From Kuschelorhynchus macadamiae (Eukaryota; Arthropoda; Insecta; Coleoptera; Curculionidae), in assembly GCA_030620095.1 (NCBI GenBank), contig JAUTXW010001314.1, positions 2,702,001 through 2,766,000 on the forward strand: DNA of 64,000 nucleotides, read 5' to 3'. The notes under the pieces were generated by a model. It saw only the letters and a program-made list of their open reading frames with translations, was not told the DNA's origin and did not search any database. Below, one piece after another: positions 1 through 11,912 of the stretch (position 1 is the stretch's first letter; each line of letters begins with the position of its first letter). Position numbers and translations under genes: made by a program.

Positions 1-532
1 AAAAAATGTCCTAATTTTTTAGATAGGAGAGCAAGAAAATCAAAAAGAGAGTTTTATTAGGTGTTTTAAATTGTTTATTTTACTTTCGCTTGGAACATAA
101 TGGATCTCCCGTTAAAGTTAATCGTAAAAACTAACCTACAAAAATGAAACTTGACTTTGACTTTCCTGTGTATCCTGTTACCTAACAGGACATATTGGCT
201 TTGCTACAAGGCAGTCGCCAGATTGCTCTTCGTCCGGGGCTCAGGGTCGTTAAATCGGCGACCCTCGAAGTCGACCCTGCACCTTATTCCAGTTTGGAGA
301 CGTTATCGGTAGGATGTCCGGATGGCGAGTTCTAAACTCCCGGCACCCTGAATCTTTAAAATACTTCTTGATTTTTCTCCTTTTAATTTCTGAAATGCAT
401 CTTTGCTTCCACTAGGTGCCCCTTAAGAGTATTACTGATATCACGGGATGACCCTTTCTTTCAAGCTATCCACTTACCCCTCCCACTCCCGCCACATAGC
501 GGTCATTACGCTAGTATTCTTTGTAGAACTGC

Positions 533-2543
533 GTAGGCATTTTGATTTTCGTTACTTTTGTGTATTCGGTACTAATCGTTACGTTACATCGGTATCAAGT
601 AATCATTTATAATATTCGTTACTATGATTACTTTGATTACTGGTATTGAAAGGAATACGAATGACTTATGACCACTACTTATATGTACAGATAAACTGCT
701 TTGAATATATGGATTACTGCTATTAAAAAGTATACGAATGACTAATGAGTAGTGACTACTACTTATACATAGAGATAAATTTGTTTAAATATAGTTTCTT
801 TTTTTAACCTTGGAATTAGTTTGTTATTTTATTTTATTGGGCAAATAGATTCTTGTGATAACATTTTAAATGAAAAATTATATAAATTTATTTTTATGTT
901 TCACGTTGTTACATTTTAATGATTTATATTAATAAATTCCACTAAAAATTGTTAATTAAGATTAGAAAATGTAATAACATATAGGTACATAAATACATAT
1001 TGTGATACAAAAATTCGGACGATACAGATGTCGCAATTATACATAAATATTGTTTTGCCAGTTTAGACAAATGAGGGTATATTGTCTCTCTGGATTTCAA
1101 CCATTTAAGAGGATTTTCCTTTATATGTAGAAGATCTTCTGCTACAAACGGTCTAACTTCCAAAATGGTTGCGGCTTTTGCATCAATTTCCTTGCGACTT
1201 TTTGTCGAAATCTGCCCATCTTAAATTTTCCTCGTCTGCCGAATCTGATATATTTCTTGGATTGGGATGGGCGCTACATCCACTTTAAGTATTTTCTTTG
1301 CCATGTTAAAAGTGTATTCGAAACTTAAAACTTTGGATTTAAATCTCGGATCTAAGATAGATAGAAGTTGGGCTACCTTTATAAGAATACTTGGATCCAC
1401 AAATATTACATCTAGCAATTGCCGTGGAAACATTCGAAAAAATGCAGCCAATTCTCACTACGCTTCAATGTATCTTCCATTTTTAACTAAAAATATTAAA
1501 AAATAATTGCATATTAGTGTAACAACAAAAAAAATTGCCTGTAAATTATTTTTTTAAATATCTATTTATTTACCTAGGTTTATTAAAAGTATTTTACTTA
1601 CCGAAAACAAAAATTGTTCAAATATAATTAAAGAACACGTTATTTGTTTATTATTATGCCGGAAAAAATATTGTTTGCTTTAATGAAAATGCATAAACAG
1701 CCGGGAACAAAGAACAACGCTAGGATGTCTAGTAGATCCGATTGGGCAAATCCCAGAATTCAAACTAAACAACCTGCGTTGCTAAAGTAGGTAAGTAAAA
1801 ATTATCCGTGTCCGCTAAATAAATTTTTAATAAGGTCCAGATATACAACGCGTATGCCTATATTGCATTTAATATATAAAGTCATATTTTCTTAAAATTT
1901 GGAATCATCAAAAAAATCAACTTTGCTTATTTTTGTTATTTATTATTGGTCTGGAGTCTGGAAAACGAAAAATGTATAATAGTTTTGTGCTCATATGATC
2001 AGATTCAAAATTAAATTAATAGCGGCAGCGCAGCACACCACGACAACATTTCTGAAGGCCGAACAAAGCACAACCTTCACTTACTAGAACGGTTTGGTTA
2101 GGTAGGAATAGATCTAAAATCACGTTGTTTTCTGATAATACAATAAGTGAAATTTAAAGTACTTTATAAACTGAGGTAACAAAATAAAACCAAATATTTC
2201 TAAGACAAAAATAACACCAACAATTAATAATATAAGTTGACATTGAATGTGTCCTCCCCTACTACTAATGGAATCGCCCAACAAATATATACCAGTCGAG
2301 GAGTACCGATACGATACTTCCGCATCGCGCCATGCGGCCCGCTGGTGACATGAAAACATGATACGAGTAGCATCGAACCTCAAAGCTCTTAACACATCGT
2401 ACAATTCGTACGGAACGCCAAAAAATCCTTAGTAATCAGAGTAATCAAAGTAATCACTCCGCTTTTGGATTGGTATTCGTTACTCCGGGTATCTACGTGT
2501 AACGAGTACTCGAGTAACGAATAGTTACTTTTTCAACTCCTTT
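533..2543. mobile_element. hAT-type element remnant with 8-bp target duplication
   Basis: The 8-bp sequence AGAACTGC flanks it on both sides (525-532 and 2544-2551). The right end, GTTACTTTTTCAACTCC, is a typical hAT terminus, and both ends carry GTTACTTTT and GTAACGA motifs in opposite orientation. Inside is a hAT C-terminal coding fragment on the minus strand (942-1500). The rest is AT-rich and uninformative. The left terminus is diverged. Confidence 0.65.
942..1500 (-). pseudogene. hAT transposase C-terminal fragment
   Basis: Minus-strand translation in two frames gives text typical of the ZBED/hAT catalytic-to-dimerisation region: a LLSILDPRFKS stretch, then PLKWLKSRETIYPHLSKLAK and YLCIIATSV. 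The segment that normally follows (SER.FS..G) is replaced by unrelated residues and a stop. A stop near 1221 breaks the frame. It lies inside the hAT-type remnant at 533-2543. This is a dead fragment; I see no N-terminal zinc finger in the window. Confidence 0.7.
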
Positions 2544-3703
2544 AGAACTGCGGCAGACGAACGGGATAGAATGCAGGAACAACTAGGCCTCACACGTTCG
2601 CAGCGTTTGCTCCCTTTCTAGCGAGGTTGTTAGTTTCCACACTGAGCAGTTGAGTCTCTATTATAATAGCAGCAGAATCGAATACGTGGAACCATTTATG
2701 TTAATAACACAGAGTCCTGCCTTCGACGAAACGAACCGGAAGGCTGAAAACGAAACTTAAAAGGAAATTACACATTTGTCTTACGTCGTACCAAAATGGG
2801 TTATAATTTTGACATTGGAACTAAATATGACCGTTTATAACCCATGTTTTAAAAACGTATCTAACAAACCATCAAAAAATATACAAAGAAAAATAAAGTT
2901 TGATGTGAATGGACAGAAACGAAAGATATAATTTGCATTGGAGTCTCTCCAAACTGTTGGCAGAGGACAGACGTTTGTGTTCTTAACGTAAGTGGTTCGA
3001 CGTGTTCGGTTTTGTTGTGTTGCTTCGAGGGGATGCAAGAGATTCAAACGCTCAGAACGAGTGAGGCCTAGATATTTCTGCATTCTATCCTGTTCGTCTG
3101 CCCAATTATATATAGAATATATAGCCTAATGGCCGCAATGTGGCAGGAATAGGAGGGTTACGGGGATGACTCGAAAGAAAGGGTCATCTCGGGATACCAG
3201 TAGTACTTCCTTAAGGGGTAACCTGTAAAAGCCAAGATGCATTAGAACAAAATAGAAAATAATATAAACGTTAAACGATTTACCGAGAGCATTTTGCACG
3301 ACCACCCGTGGTGTGGAAATAGCGCTAAAAGCAAAAAAATGGCAGCCGAATCCATATTGAATAACTCAAATATAACACGTGACCGAAAAAATTTGATTTC
3401 TGATTCGTGATTAGGACTCCAAAGTCCATTTATATACAAAAAATCATCAAAACTGGTAATGTTGTAAAGAAACAATTACAAAAGATGTAATAATTCTACT
3501 TTCCTGCCCTATTTTAAAAAAATTAGGACATTAATAACACTCAAAAACAGCCATAGGTTATTCTTTTTGTACTAGTAATTGATAGAAAATGAAAAAACAG
3601 CAAGCTACAACTTTAAGAAAAAAAAACTTTTACAGCAGCTGATAGGCGTTGTAATTAGAAACTAATTCTGGATATTTTGTTAGATGCATAAAGTGCACCG
3701 TTG

Positions 3704-3970
3704 CCTGCAAGAACTGGGAGGCACTAGGTGGATTGGTACCGGATTAGCACTAGGTTAGACTCCGTAGGAATCATCAATAAAGCCCTGACACAAAAGGCAG
3801 TAAACATTAATAAACAACTAAGTGCATCACAGGCGGAAGTCTTGTGTTAAACTTCGCCACTGATGCACTCCGCTGTTGTCCGCCTTTTGTATTAGCGGTT
3901 TAACACCTAATTAGCACCTAACCTGGGGCTAACCCAGTACCAATCAAATTTACCTTCGAGTTCCTGCTAG
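3704..3970. repeat. MITE-like inverted repeat (267 bp)
   Basis: Imperfect inverted repeat arms of about 70 bp pair 3705-3775 with 3900-3970; both carry versions of GATTGGTACYGG and TTAGCMCYAGGTTAG. The middle also has partly complementary GCATCA..GCGGA blocks. No coding sequence. The exact ends and target duplication are unclear. Confidence 0.6.
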
Positions 3971-4131
3971 TACCGGTCCATTTATGTATGTAACAAAAGC
4001 GTTCATGATTAATTTGTAACAATCAATGTTTATCTTTAAAGTTGTATTTCGATGGATTTTCCTGATGTCAAAATGCCAACATGAAGAAAAATATAGTAGT
4101 CGGAAAAGTATTAAGTATGGATGCTTCTTAA

Positions 4132-4440
4132 ATGTTCCCCAATTTTTCAGATAAAAAAGACAAGAACAACAAAAGGAGAACTTATTTTACGTTGCCTTTT
4201 TATAATTGTTTGAAGTAATTTCATACAGAACACGTAAACTTTCATAAAAAAGAAGAAGAAAAAGTAAATGGGGTTTAGAACCTATGTTTTATTAGTCTAA
4301 TGTTTAGAATGTCTATGAACTTTGATGATGAATAACTCAAATGAAACGTGACTGAAAAAGAATGACTTAGGACTCCAAAATCCATCTATGAACAAAAAAT
4401 AATCAAGATCGGCGAGGGTGTAAAAAGATAATTACCGTTT
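4132..4440. repeat. Partial diverged copy of the 5..3532 element
   Basis: 4132-4215 resembles the left end of the first element (bases 7-85). 4325-4436 resembles its right part (3359-3480), sharing GAATAACTCAAAT and TTAGGACTCCAAA. The order suggests an internally deleted derivative. Similarity was read by eye, roughly 70-75%. Confidence 0.5.
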
Positions 4441-4496
4441 TATTAACTAGGCAAAAATAAGAAGTAAATTGGTTAAATGCTATGGGTTAAATTTAA

Positions 4497-4760
4497 GATA
4501 TGACATTCAGCGGAGTATAAACAAGCTTAGTTGAATTATGTGTGTTTGATTCCCGGTTCAGGCCGTGATTGAGGATAAAACCATCATAAATCATTTAAGT
4601 TATAAATCATCACTAAAGCCATTCCAAAATTCCGGGATGGGGTTGCTCTTGTATCCCCTGTACTATCCATAGTAGTCTTATCCTCCGATACTTGTGTGGT
4701 ATATATTGTAGAAATCATCCCCTAGTATAATACCACAGAATAAAGAAACGAAGACGGTTA
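4497..4760 (+). mobile_element. tRNA-derived SINE
   Basis: A box A-like stretch (TGACATTCAGCGGAGTA, 4501-4517) is followed by a good box B (GTTTGATTCCC, 4544-4554) at RNA polymerase III promoter spacing. A non-tRNA body of about 190 bp and an AATAAAGAAACG tail follow. There is no cloverleaf acceptor pairing, so it is not a tRNA gene. It ends about 120 bp before the DCAF13 start codon. Confidence 0.55.
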
Positions 4761-4877
4761 GACTAACCTGTTTCTTATTTTTAACTAAAAAAAAAAACAG
4801 GAACTAAAATCTATTGCTCCAAGCAGTTAGAAATAAGTTAAATAGTAACATATCATATCTTATGTTTCATACAAAAC

Positions 4878-7800
4878 ATGAAAGTTAAGGTAATCAGCCG
4901 ATCGGCTGACACATACTTACGCGAGACAAAGAATGAATTTCATAAAGGTAGGGTGAGAGCATTAAAATATTAATTGTGGCTTTAAATATAATATATTTGT
5001 AACATGTTTAGTTATTGTCTTGAACAGTTTTTAGAAACTATGATCCAGATTTACATCCTTTTGAGGCAGCAAGAGAATATACAAGGGCATTGAATGCAGT
5101 GAAGCTAGAAAAGGTTTTTGCTAAGCCTTTTCTTGGAAGTTTAGATGGTCACCGTGATAGTGTCTCTTGTATAGCAAAACATCCAAAGAGACTTTCCACC
5201 ATAGTTAGTGGCGCCTTTGATGGGGAGGTTCGGGTATGGGATATTCCACAACGTTCATGTCCAAGACAATTTGTAGCACATAATAGCATCATTCGAGGTA
5301 TTGTTTTCACATCAAAAGGCGAACGTTTTATAACTATAGGAGATGATAAAACTATTAAAACATGGAACTCATTAATACCACAGTTTGGTGAAGAGGAAGA
5401 GCCGCTTAATACTGTTCTTAGTAAGACAGGTATTATTTCTTTGTCTCATCATAGAAAAAGTCCAGTTTTTGCTACCTCTGGGGAAATTGTGCAACTATGG
5501 GAAGAGTCGAGAAATGAACCATTAAGAACTTATAAGTGGGGTTTAGATAGTCTTCATGATATATCATTCAATATGGTGGAGCCAAATATTTTTGGAGTAT
5601 GTGCTAGTGATAGGAGCATTATTTTATATGATATGAGAGATAATGGTCCGTTAAGAAAAGTTATAATGAAATTAAGACCCAATAAATTGGCTTGGAATCC
5701 TATGGAAGCATATACATTTACTTGTGCCAGTGAAGATTATAAGTAAGTTGAAATGCTTTTAATTTATGCTTAATTATTAGACTAATATGTACCGCCAGAT
5801 GTTAAGATATCACAGGGCTGAAGCATTTTCAGTGGAAGTTGAATTTAATTCAGATGCATTTTACAAACAGATTTGTCTTTTCATGATGAAAACTTTGAAA
5901 ATTTCACCATATTATTTCAAAACACTTCTTTGATCTTGTAAAGAAATTGTGAAATGCCTGAGAAAAACAACTCAAAGCAAAGTATCTAAAATTATTCTAC
6001 AAAAAGTCATCTGACAGACTTGACCATAAACATTAAACAAGTATAAATTATTAAAAAAACAAACAACCCGATTGCTTAGAGTTAATATTAACATAGAAAA
6101 AGGTGATGAAATATATATTAGAACATCGTTTAGAACTTCCCATATTTTGTTATTGTCCATATAATTTATTCTTCTTTTCGATATTGGTCCTTTTTACCAC
6201 CCCTAGGAGCATTTGAGGAGATATAGACCCTTTTAGAATTAGATCATTGACTAATTTTCTGGGGGACACCTTTACATATTTTAGGTAGTTTTGACAGATC
6301 AGCAGGGTCAACATTTTTGAACTTTTGATCATATTGGTATTTTATAGCGCCACTATGGATCAAAGAGTAAACACTAAACTTTAAGACGTACAGGTGAAGA
6401 AATGGCATTTTGAACACATTACAACATGACAATGTGCAGAATTAGAAAAAAATTAAAGTTAAAACAATTGTTTGTGGAATGATGTGGATAGAAAGGTAAT
6501 ATATATACGGGGTTGTGTTTTCTTGAAGAATCCAACCTCACTTCCTTCTTGGCAACAGACAATTTGAGTTTTTTCAAAAAACTGTATATTGTTTAGGCCG
6601 ACCACGGGCTGGGCTTGTGACTATATCTTTCTCTAAAATCTTTTTGAAAAGATTTAAATAATTTTAAAAAGATTTATGAAAAAAAGGGGTCAAATACATA
6701 CCACCAAAGGGACACTTATGTGTTTGACAATAAAATAAAACATGTCGTTCGCTACAAATCAAACTTTATTCCATTCTCGTCTAATAGCAACTAGCCACCC
6801 AAAATACAAATTGTTTCATTTATTTATTTTATAACATCATAAAATTAATCATCAATAAGAGTCTTAGGCAGACAGGCAGATATGGTAAAATACTTCTTTA
6901 TGAACCAACCTATAGTCTAGTCAATGCAGACTATAGTTTGTCTCCTAACATTCCGCAATATTAAAATAAAACTTTACATATTATTTTGAATCTTATATTG
7001 TATGTTAAATTGAAATCTTTATCAAAAATTATAGTATTTAAGTATTATATCTTCTTTTATATTTTTCAATAAAATTGCTTAAAAGCACATTTTTGTTCTT
7101 TTTAATTTATGCACTTAAAGCCAATTGTAAATTTTTTTACGGTATCCGTATAAGTATACATAACGTATCGAGTTACGTAAATGGTGGAATAATCCCTTAA
7201 AGCCACCGACGATCCGCATACGAATACCGAACTTTCAAATGTCATGTTTATATTTTGAAAGTGACAGTTTTATAACCCATCTTTTGTTTTCATTATACAA
7301 AAAAAAACTAGGTTAAAAAACTTTTTTTGACGTAAATATTTTTGACTCTTGACAGATCAATATCTGGTACATAAATCTGTCTACATATTGAGCTTAGCAT
7401 GACGCGGATACAGATACAGTTGGAAATTTGACTTGGCTTAAGTGTCTAGTAACAGTATATATGAAGTGTGTTGACTACATGGAAACGTTATACCTATATT
7501 TTATGGTAACTGTTATATATTATAGATTTATAAAATATTAAAAACACTTCAGAAAATAATCAATCTGAAATAAATAAAGAAGGAAAACCCTGTACATATA
7601 ACTAAACTAACTATATTTGTTTAGCTAGACTAATATTTTTAAGGAAAACTTAGTATTTAAAACATAGATAAAACCCATTTATTTTTAGTGATGCTTCTTA
7701 TTTAAATATTTTGAAATGATTTAATTCTTTTGAAATGATTTAAATCTTTTGAAAAGATTTAAAATCTTTTGAAAAGATCTAAATATTTCCTAAAACAATT

Positions 7801-9525
7801 CAAATTTTAAAAAAGATTTAAATTTAAAAAGATTTACTATTTAAATTTTTTTTTATGCACAAAATGATCTTTGATTTAAATCATTTGTCCAAATAAAAAG
7901 TATCTACAACGTTTGATTTAAATCTTCTCTAAAATGATCTTAAACAGCTCTGAAGGTATGCATGCATATTTTTTTTAGTCTCTACACATTTGATACACGT
8001 ACTCTTAAACAGCCAGTCAATGTGCACATGGATCACGTAGGAGCAGTTACATTTGTGGATTATGCACCAACTGGAAAAGAATTTGTGTCAGGTAGTTATG
8101 ATAAATCAATTAGAATCTTTGAAACAGGACATGGCCACTCTCGAGAGATATATCATACTAAAAGAATGCAGAGGTTGACATGTGTTCATTGGACTTTAGA
8201 TAATAAGTTTATTATTAGTGGATCAGATGAAATGAATATTCGAATTTGGAAAGCTAGAGCTTCTGAAAAATTAGGACCAGTGAGTATCATTTTTGTAATT
8301 TACTTCAGATGTACAAAGGGATTATGTTTAGTTAGTCTATTTTAATGCATTTTCGAAAAGATACCATATTTTATGTTTATAATATAGGTATAGAAAAAAA
8401 TTGCAATAATTATTTGTCATTGTTTAGAGCTTGTTTTTTATAGAATATTATCTTCTTAATGTTCAGTGACAGTTTATTAACAACTAAGCAAGATTGTTGT
8501 ATAAGGGGATGGGAGGAGGAGTAACTCACAAGAAAAAAAAGTATTTTGATCACATGCAAAAAGTGTTTTGGTAAACAAAATAAACAAGAGTGATTTTTGA
8601 AATCATTAGGATTTTGGCTGAGGGAAATCGTGATTTTGAATGATTTCAGGCAAAATTGTGGGATTTTAGAGATGATTTTGGGAAAACGCAGAGACTCCGA
8701 GAGTACAATACTCCTTGAATAGTGCTATATCGTATATGTATGCCAATGGCTCACATATACGATTACAACAACAAAAATAAATTTTTTAAATTTATATTAA
8801 GTTGAAAAATACAAAATTACCCTTTGAACAAGATGCAGTTTCTTTTGGAAATATATAATAAATAATATATATAATATATAATAGATTGTTCTTTCATTAT
8901 ATGATGTTACTCAGTCCTCTGGTTTTAAGTGCAATTTAAGCAAGCACTATACCAGGATAAGCGACATGTTACACATTACATTTTTCTCTGCTAATAAGAA
9001 GCAACTTAAACAAATTAAATGCACCAACTTTAGTTTAACACTTCATTTCCAGAAAGATACAAGGAATCACATTTTAAGATATAAATTTAAAGGAAACCAA
9101 AATATTTCCCTATTATACCTTCCTAGTACACTCATAATCACAATTGTACTTTTCTTGTCCAGTTTATGTTGATAATTTTTAAAAAACATTTATTGGTAGT
9201 AATATACATATAATAGCATTAAGTTGTATGGTATTTATTTAACTTAAAGTTATACATTTTTTAATTTTTGTAGTTGAGGCCACGAGAAAGAACTGCTTTA
9301 CGTTATGCTGAAGCATTGAAAGATAAATTTGCTAGTCATCCACAAATAAAGAGGATAAGCAGGCATAGACATGTGCCAAAACACGTTTACAATGCTCAGA
9401 AAGAGTTGAGAACAATTAAAGACAAGCAAAAACGGAAAGAAGGCAACAGAAGAGCACATTCAAAGAAAGGAGAAGTGCCATTTACATCTGAAAGGAAAAA
9501 ACATATTATTAAGGAGGTTCAGTGA
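4878..9525 (+). CDS. DCAF13: DCAF13 / Sof1, WD40 small-subunit processome protein
   Basis: Four exons: 4878-4947, 5028-5742, 7979-8279 and 9274-9525. All introns are GT..AG and the phases join (1, 2, 0), giving 445 codons plus a TGA stop. Translation starts MKVKVISRSADTYLRETKNE and matches the DCAF13/Sof1 family end to end. WD repeats run from about residue 58 (GHRDSVSCIAKHP) to 360 (GSDEMNIRIWKA). The basic Sof1 C-terminal domain (about 363-445, with HIIKEVQ at the end) is exon 4. From family knowledge, the protein acts in the nucleolus with U3 snoRNP in 18S rRNA maturation; in mammals it also serves as a CUL4-DDB1 substrate receptor. Exon 1 was found by the family's MKVK start and the phase-1 junction that restores VFRNYDPD. 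Intron 2 (2236 bp) carries transposon debris. I see nothing specific in intron 3 (8280-9273). No stop or frameshift is seen, so the gene looks functional. Confidence 0.96.
6620..7946. repeat. Non-autonomous element in DCAF13 intron 2
   Basis: Both ends are rich in a palindromic motif of the form AATCTTTTGAAAAGATTTAAA: one cluster at 6630-6680 and a larger one at 7715-7946. The right end reads CTCTAAAATGATCTTAAACAGCTCTG, which inverted resembles a hAT terminus starting CAGAGCTGTTTAAGATC. The left terminus is degenerate and no clean 8-bp duplication was found. A 9-bp hairpin, CTATAGTCT/AGACTATAG, lies near 6911-6937. No coding content. Confidence 0.45.
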
Positions 9526-9546
9526 CATAATTGAAAAAAATATAAT

Positions 9547-9552
9547 AATAAA
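9547..9552 (+). terminator. DCAF13 polyadenylation signal
   Basis: AATAAA lies 22 bp after the DCAF13 stop codon and is followed by a T-rich tract. It is the first canonical signal after the gene, implying a very short 3' UTR. Confidence 0.6.
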
Positions 9553-9626
9553 TGTTATTTTTCTTTTATCGTTTTTGTGTCTTGTCTAACCTTTAGTTGC
9601 CATGGGTAGTAATAGTAATGCTAATA

Positions 9627-9868
9627 CCATGGAAGGATCAAATTTGACCTCCCGTTCCATCCAATTCACTAATCACACTTGTATCAATATGACAGGGTCA
9701 AATTTCACCCAAAATGCAAATAATGCATGTTACGACACAGTAACTAAGCATGTGTTTGATGGTCGATAAATCCCTAACAATTTGAAAATTAGACTAAACC
9801 GTCGAATATATTTAGGTAGCAAAAATTTTGATTGAAAATTGATAGGGTCAAATTTGACTCCGCCATGG
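9627..9868. repeat. 242-bp MITE with TA flanks
   Basis: The terminal inverted repeat is about 30 bp: CCATGGAAGGATCAAATTTG at the left against the complement of CAAATTTGACTCCGCCATGG at the right. TA sits directly outside each end. No coding content. A TA duplication suits the Tc1/mariner superfamily, but that is inference. Confidence 0.65.
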
Positions 9869-10025
9869 TAGTAATGGTATACAAGGTGAAAGTTAAGTGA
9901 ATGGTCAACAAGTTAATACGCTTAGAATAATAGAGGGAATTTCCAAATTTAAAAAAAATTGATAAAATATATATTATGTATTATTTCATTTATTTGTTTC
10001 TGTTTAGAAATATTTAATGGGGGGG

Positions 10026-10500
10026 TCATTGATCATATGACCTAATGGAGGAGCCGCCACTGTCCAAAGACATTCGATTTCTCTCTTTTATCCACAAATT
10101 ATTCAGAAGGCTAAATATTCTCTCACAAAAAGCATTGCTAATTGGAATCGATAGAACAAATGAGACAATGTTTAAGTTTATAGTCTTGATTTTTATGCAT
10201 TCTAAAAAAATTCGACCAAATTTGATTATTTGGTACGCTTTTGGATAACTCACTATATTCAAAGTATTCTTTCAATTTTTCAGTGTACATTGAACAGCCG
10301 ACAAAGCCAGCGGCGGCGCAATGTCGTGATGTAATAATGTTAAGCAAGAGTGTGTATTTTTTTTCTTTGTGAACTTTATAATATTTGGTTTTTCTGATTT
10401 GATTGACGCTTTCCTGGATAGTATAATGAAATTTCGGGATCCGGGACAACTTACCTAAATCCGGGATTTTCCCGGACATCCCGGACGTCGGGCAACCTTA
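10026..10500 (-). pseudogene. hAT transposase C-terminal fragment with adjacent terminus
   Basis: Two minus-strand frames together give the hAT dimerisation region: KLKEYFEYSELSKSV, then after a frameshift near 10140, VLSIPISNAFCERIFSLLNN and KERNRMSLD. These match the family's P.SNA..ER.FS...N pattern. A GC-rich hAT-like end (CCCGGACGTCGGGCAACCTT, to about 10500) sits just upstream, so the N-terminal half has been deleted. At the other side the fragment is cut by another terminus reading outward as CAGTGGCGGCTCC (near 10060). Confidence 0.65.
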
Positions 10501-11552
10501 CCAATGTTGAGTAATTTCACGAGAGTATTTAGATACGCGGACATATTACAATTTTAGGGAAATAGTTTGATCCAAAAATAATAATTCATCAAATTTGGCC
10601 CTAACTAACTGAATATTTATTAATACTAAGGAAGAGGTATAACTGCAGGAGTCTGATCTAAAAAATGTTGCTCAATTAGAGATTTAAGATGCAAATCATC
10701 TGAAGGACACTCACTATTTGACAGGGATAGATTCACACTTGTCCGCTCGTTTATGTCTATTAAGGGCATCGATTTTAATACAAGCTTTGTTAAAGGACGA
10801 TAATTTTTAATATAGAAACATAACAATTTACATATTGTGTTTTAACTATGTCTATATCCAAATGCACTAAAAGTAACTATAATAATATGAACTGACATAT
10901 TTTTGCCACGAACAAAGGACGCGATACAATTATTTTAAAATATTTATTTTTAGGACAAAAATTAAAATTGCATTTAAAACAAAGAACTCAATTAGTTACT
11001 CTTCCGAGCACCAACAGATCTCTCAGTTTCGGCAAACAATAGCTGATATTGAGGCACAAAATAACATAATCATTCTCGGAATGATACTTACATATTTCAT
11101 AGTTTCATAGCTACAAACTAGATATTCCCGAAGAGAAGAGGAATAATTTGTGGCTCTGGCATCACTAAAAATTACAATTTAATTTTTTTTATTGAAATTT
11201 GGTCCACTGCATTTATCACTTGGACTGTTTCGTGTGGAGTTTTTCCATGTTTTTCCTAATTGTTTCTCATTGGAATGAGCAGGTGATATTAAATATACCT
11301 CGATATATTTAGTATCATTGGAAATCTTCAAATGTTTACCTTTTCACACATTGCGTGCCACGCATATCAAAATATATAAGTTGGGGGCCAAATAAATTTT
11401 TACTAGAATTTGTATATTTTTCCTAAATAAGTATTTTATTTATAAATTATGCTTTTATTTTCCATTGTAACTGTTTATGTTGGATTTTTTTGTGTCACTC
11501 ATTTATGAATGACGTGGCCTCTCACGTAAAGTCTTGAATTTTTTCCTACGAT
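10501..11552. other. Unassigned AT-rich intergenic DNA
   Basis: Only short open frames without recognisable domains. I see nothing I can support here. Confidence 0.5.
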
Positions 11553-11912
11553 CGTGCGGAAAAGAAAAATTAAAATTTCCATTTTTCCGCACGAAAAAAA
11601 ATCGTGCGGAAAAGTAATTTTACAGGACTAGCAGCACTGAAAAATAACTTTTCCGCGTGATTTGTTAAATTAATGAATATCCTAACTAAAACCCTCAATA
11701 AGGTGAAATATTTGTAAAGTAAGTATTTTTTTGTAAGGTCAATATTTTTTGTAATTACAGTATATTATTCTTGAACTTAAACCTAATTGACATTTATGTG
11801 AAGATCTATATCGATCGTAGGGAAAATTTAGTACCTAACACATGCGGAAAGTGTTTTTTCCGGACTTGAAGGTCAATTGCCGTCGCCTTCGGAAAAATAC
11901 CACTTTCCGCAC
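11553..11912. repeat. Cluster of inverted TGCGGAAAAG motifs
   Basis: CGTGCGGAAAAG occurs at 11553-11564 and 11603-11614. Its complement occurs at 11583-11593 and, diverged, at 11646-11661. Related TGCGGAAAGTG (11843-11853) and CACTTTCCGCAC (11901-11912) form an outer inverted pair. The layout resembles ends of one or more MITEs. No target duplication identified. Confidence 0.5.

Larger units (their letters stand above)
5..3532. mobile_element. Inverted-repeat DNA element, split by a hAT insertion
   Basis: The outer ends match in inverse orientation: AATGTCCTAATTTTTT at the left and its complement ending at 3532. A subterminal inverted repeat of about 200 bp pairs 393-532 plus 2552-2612 with 3035-3245. 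The left arm is continuous only if the insertion at 533-2543 is removed. The loop has a small hairpin near 2793-2845. I see no transposase of its own. The left flank lies at the window edge, so the target duplication cannot be checked and the superfamily is unknown. Confidence 0.6.
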
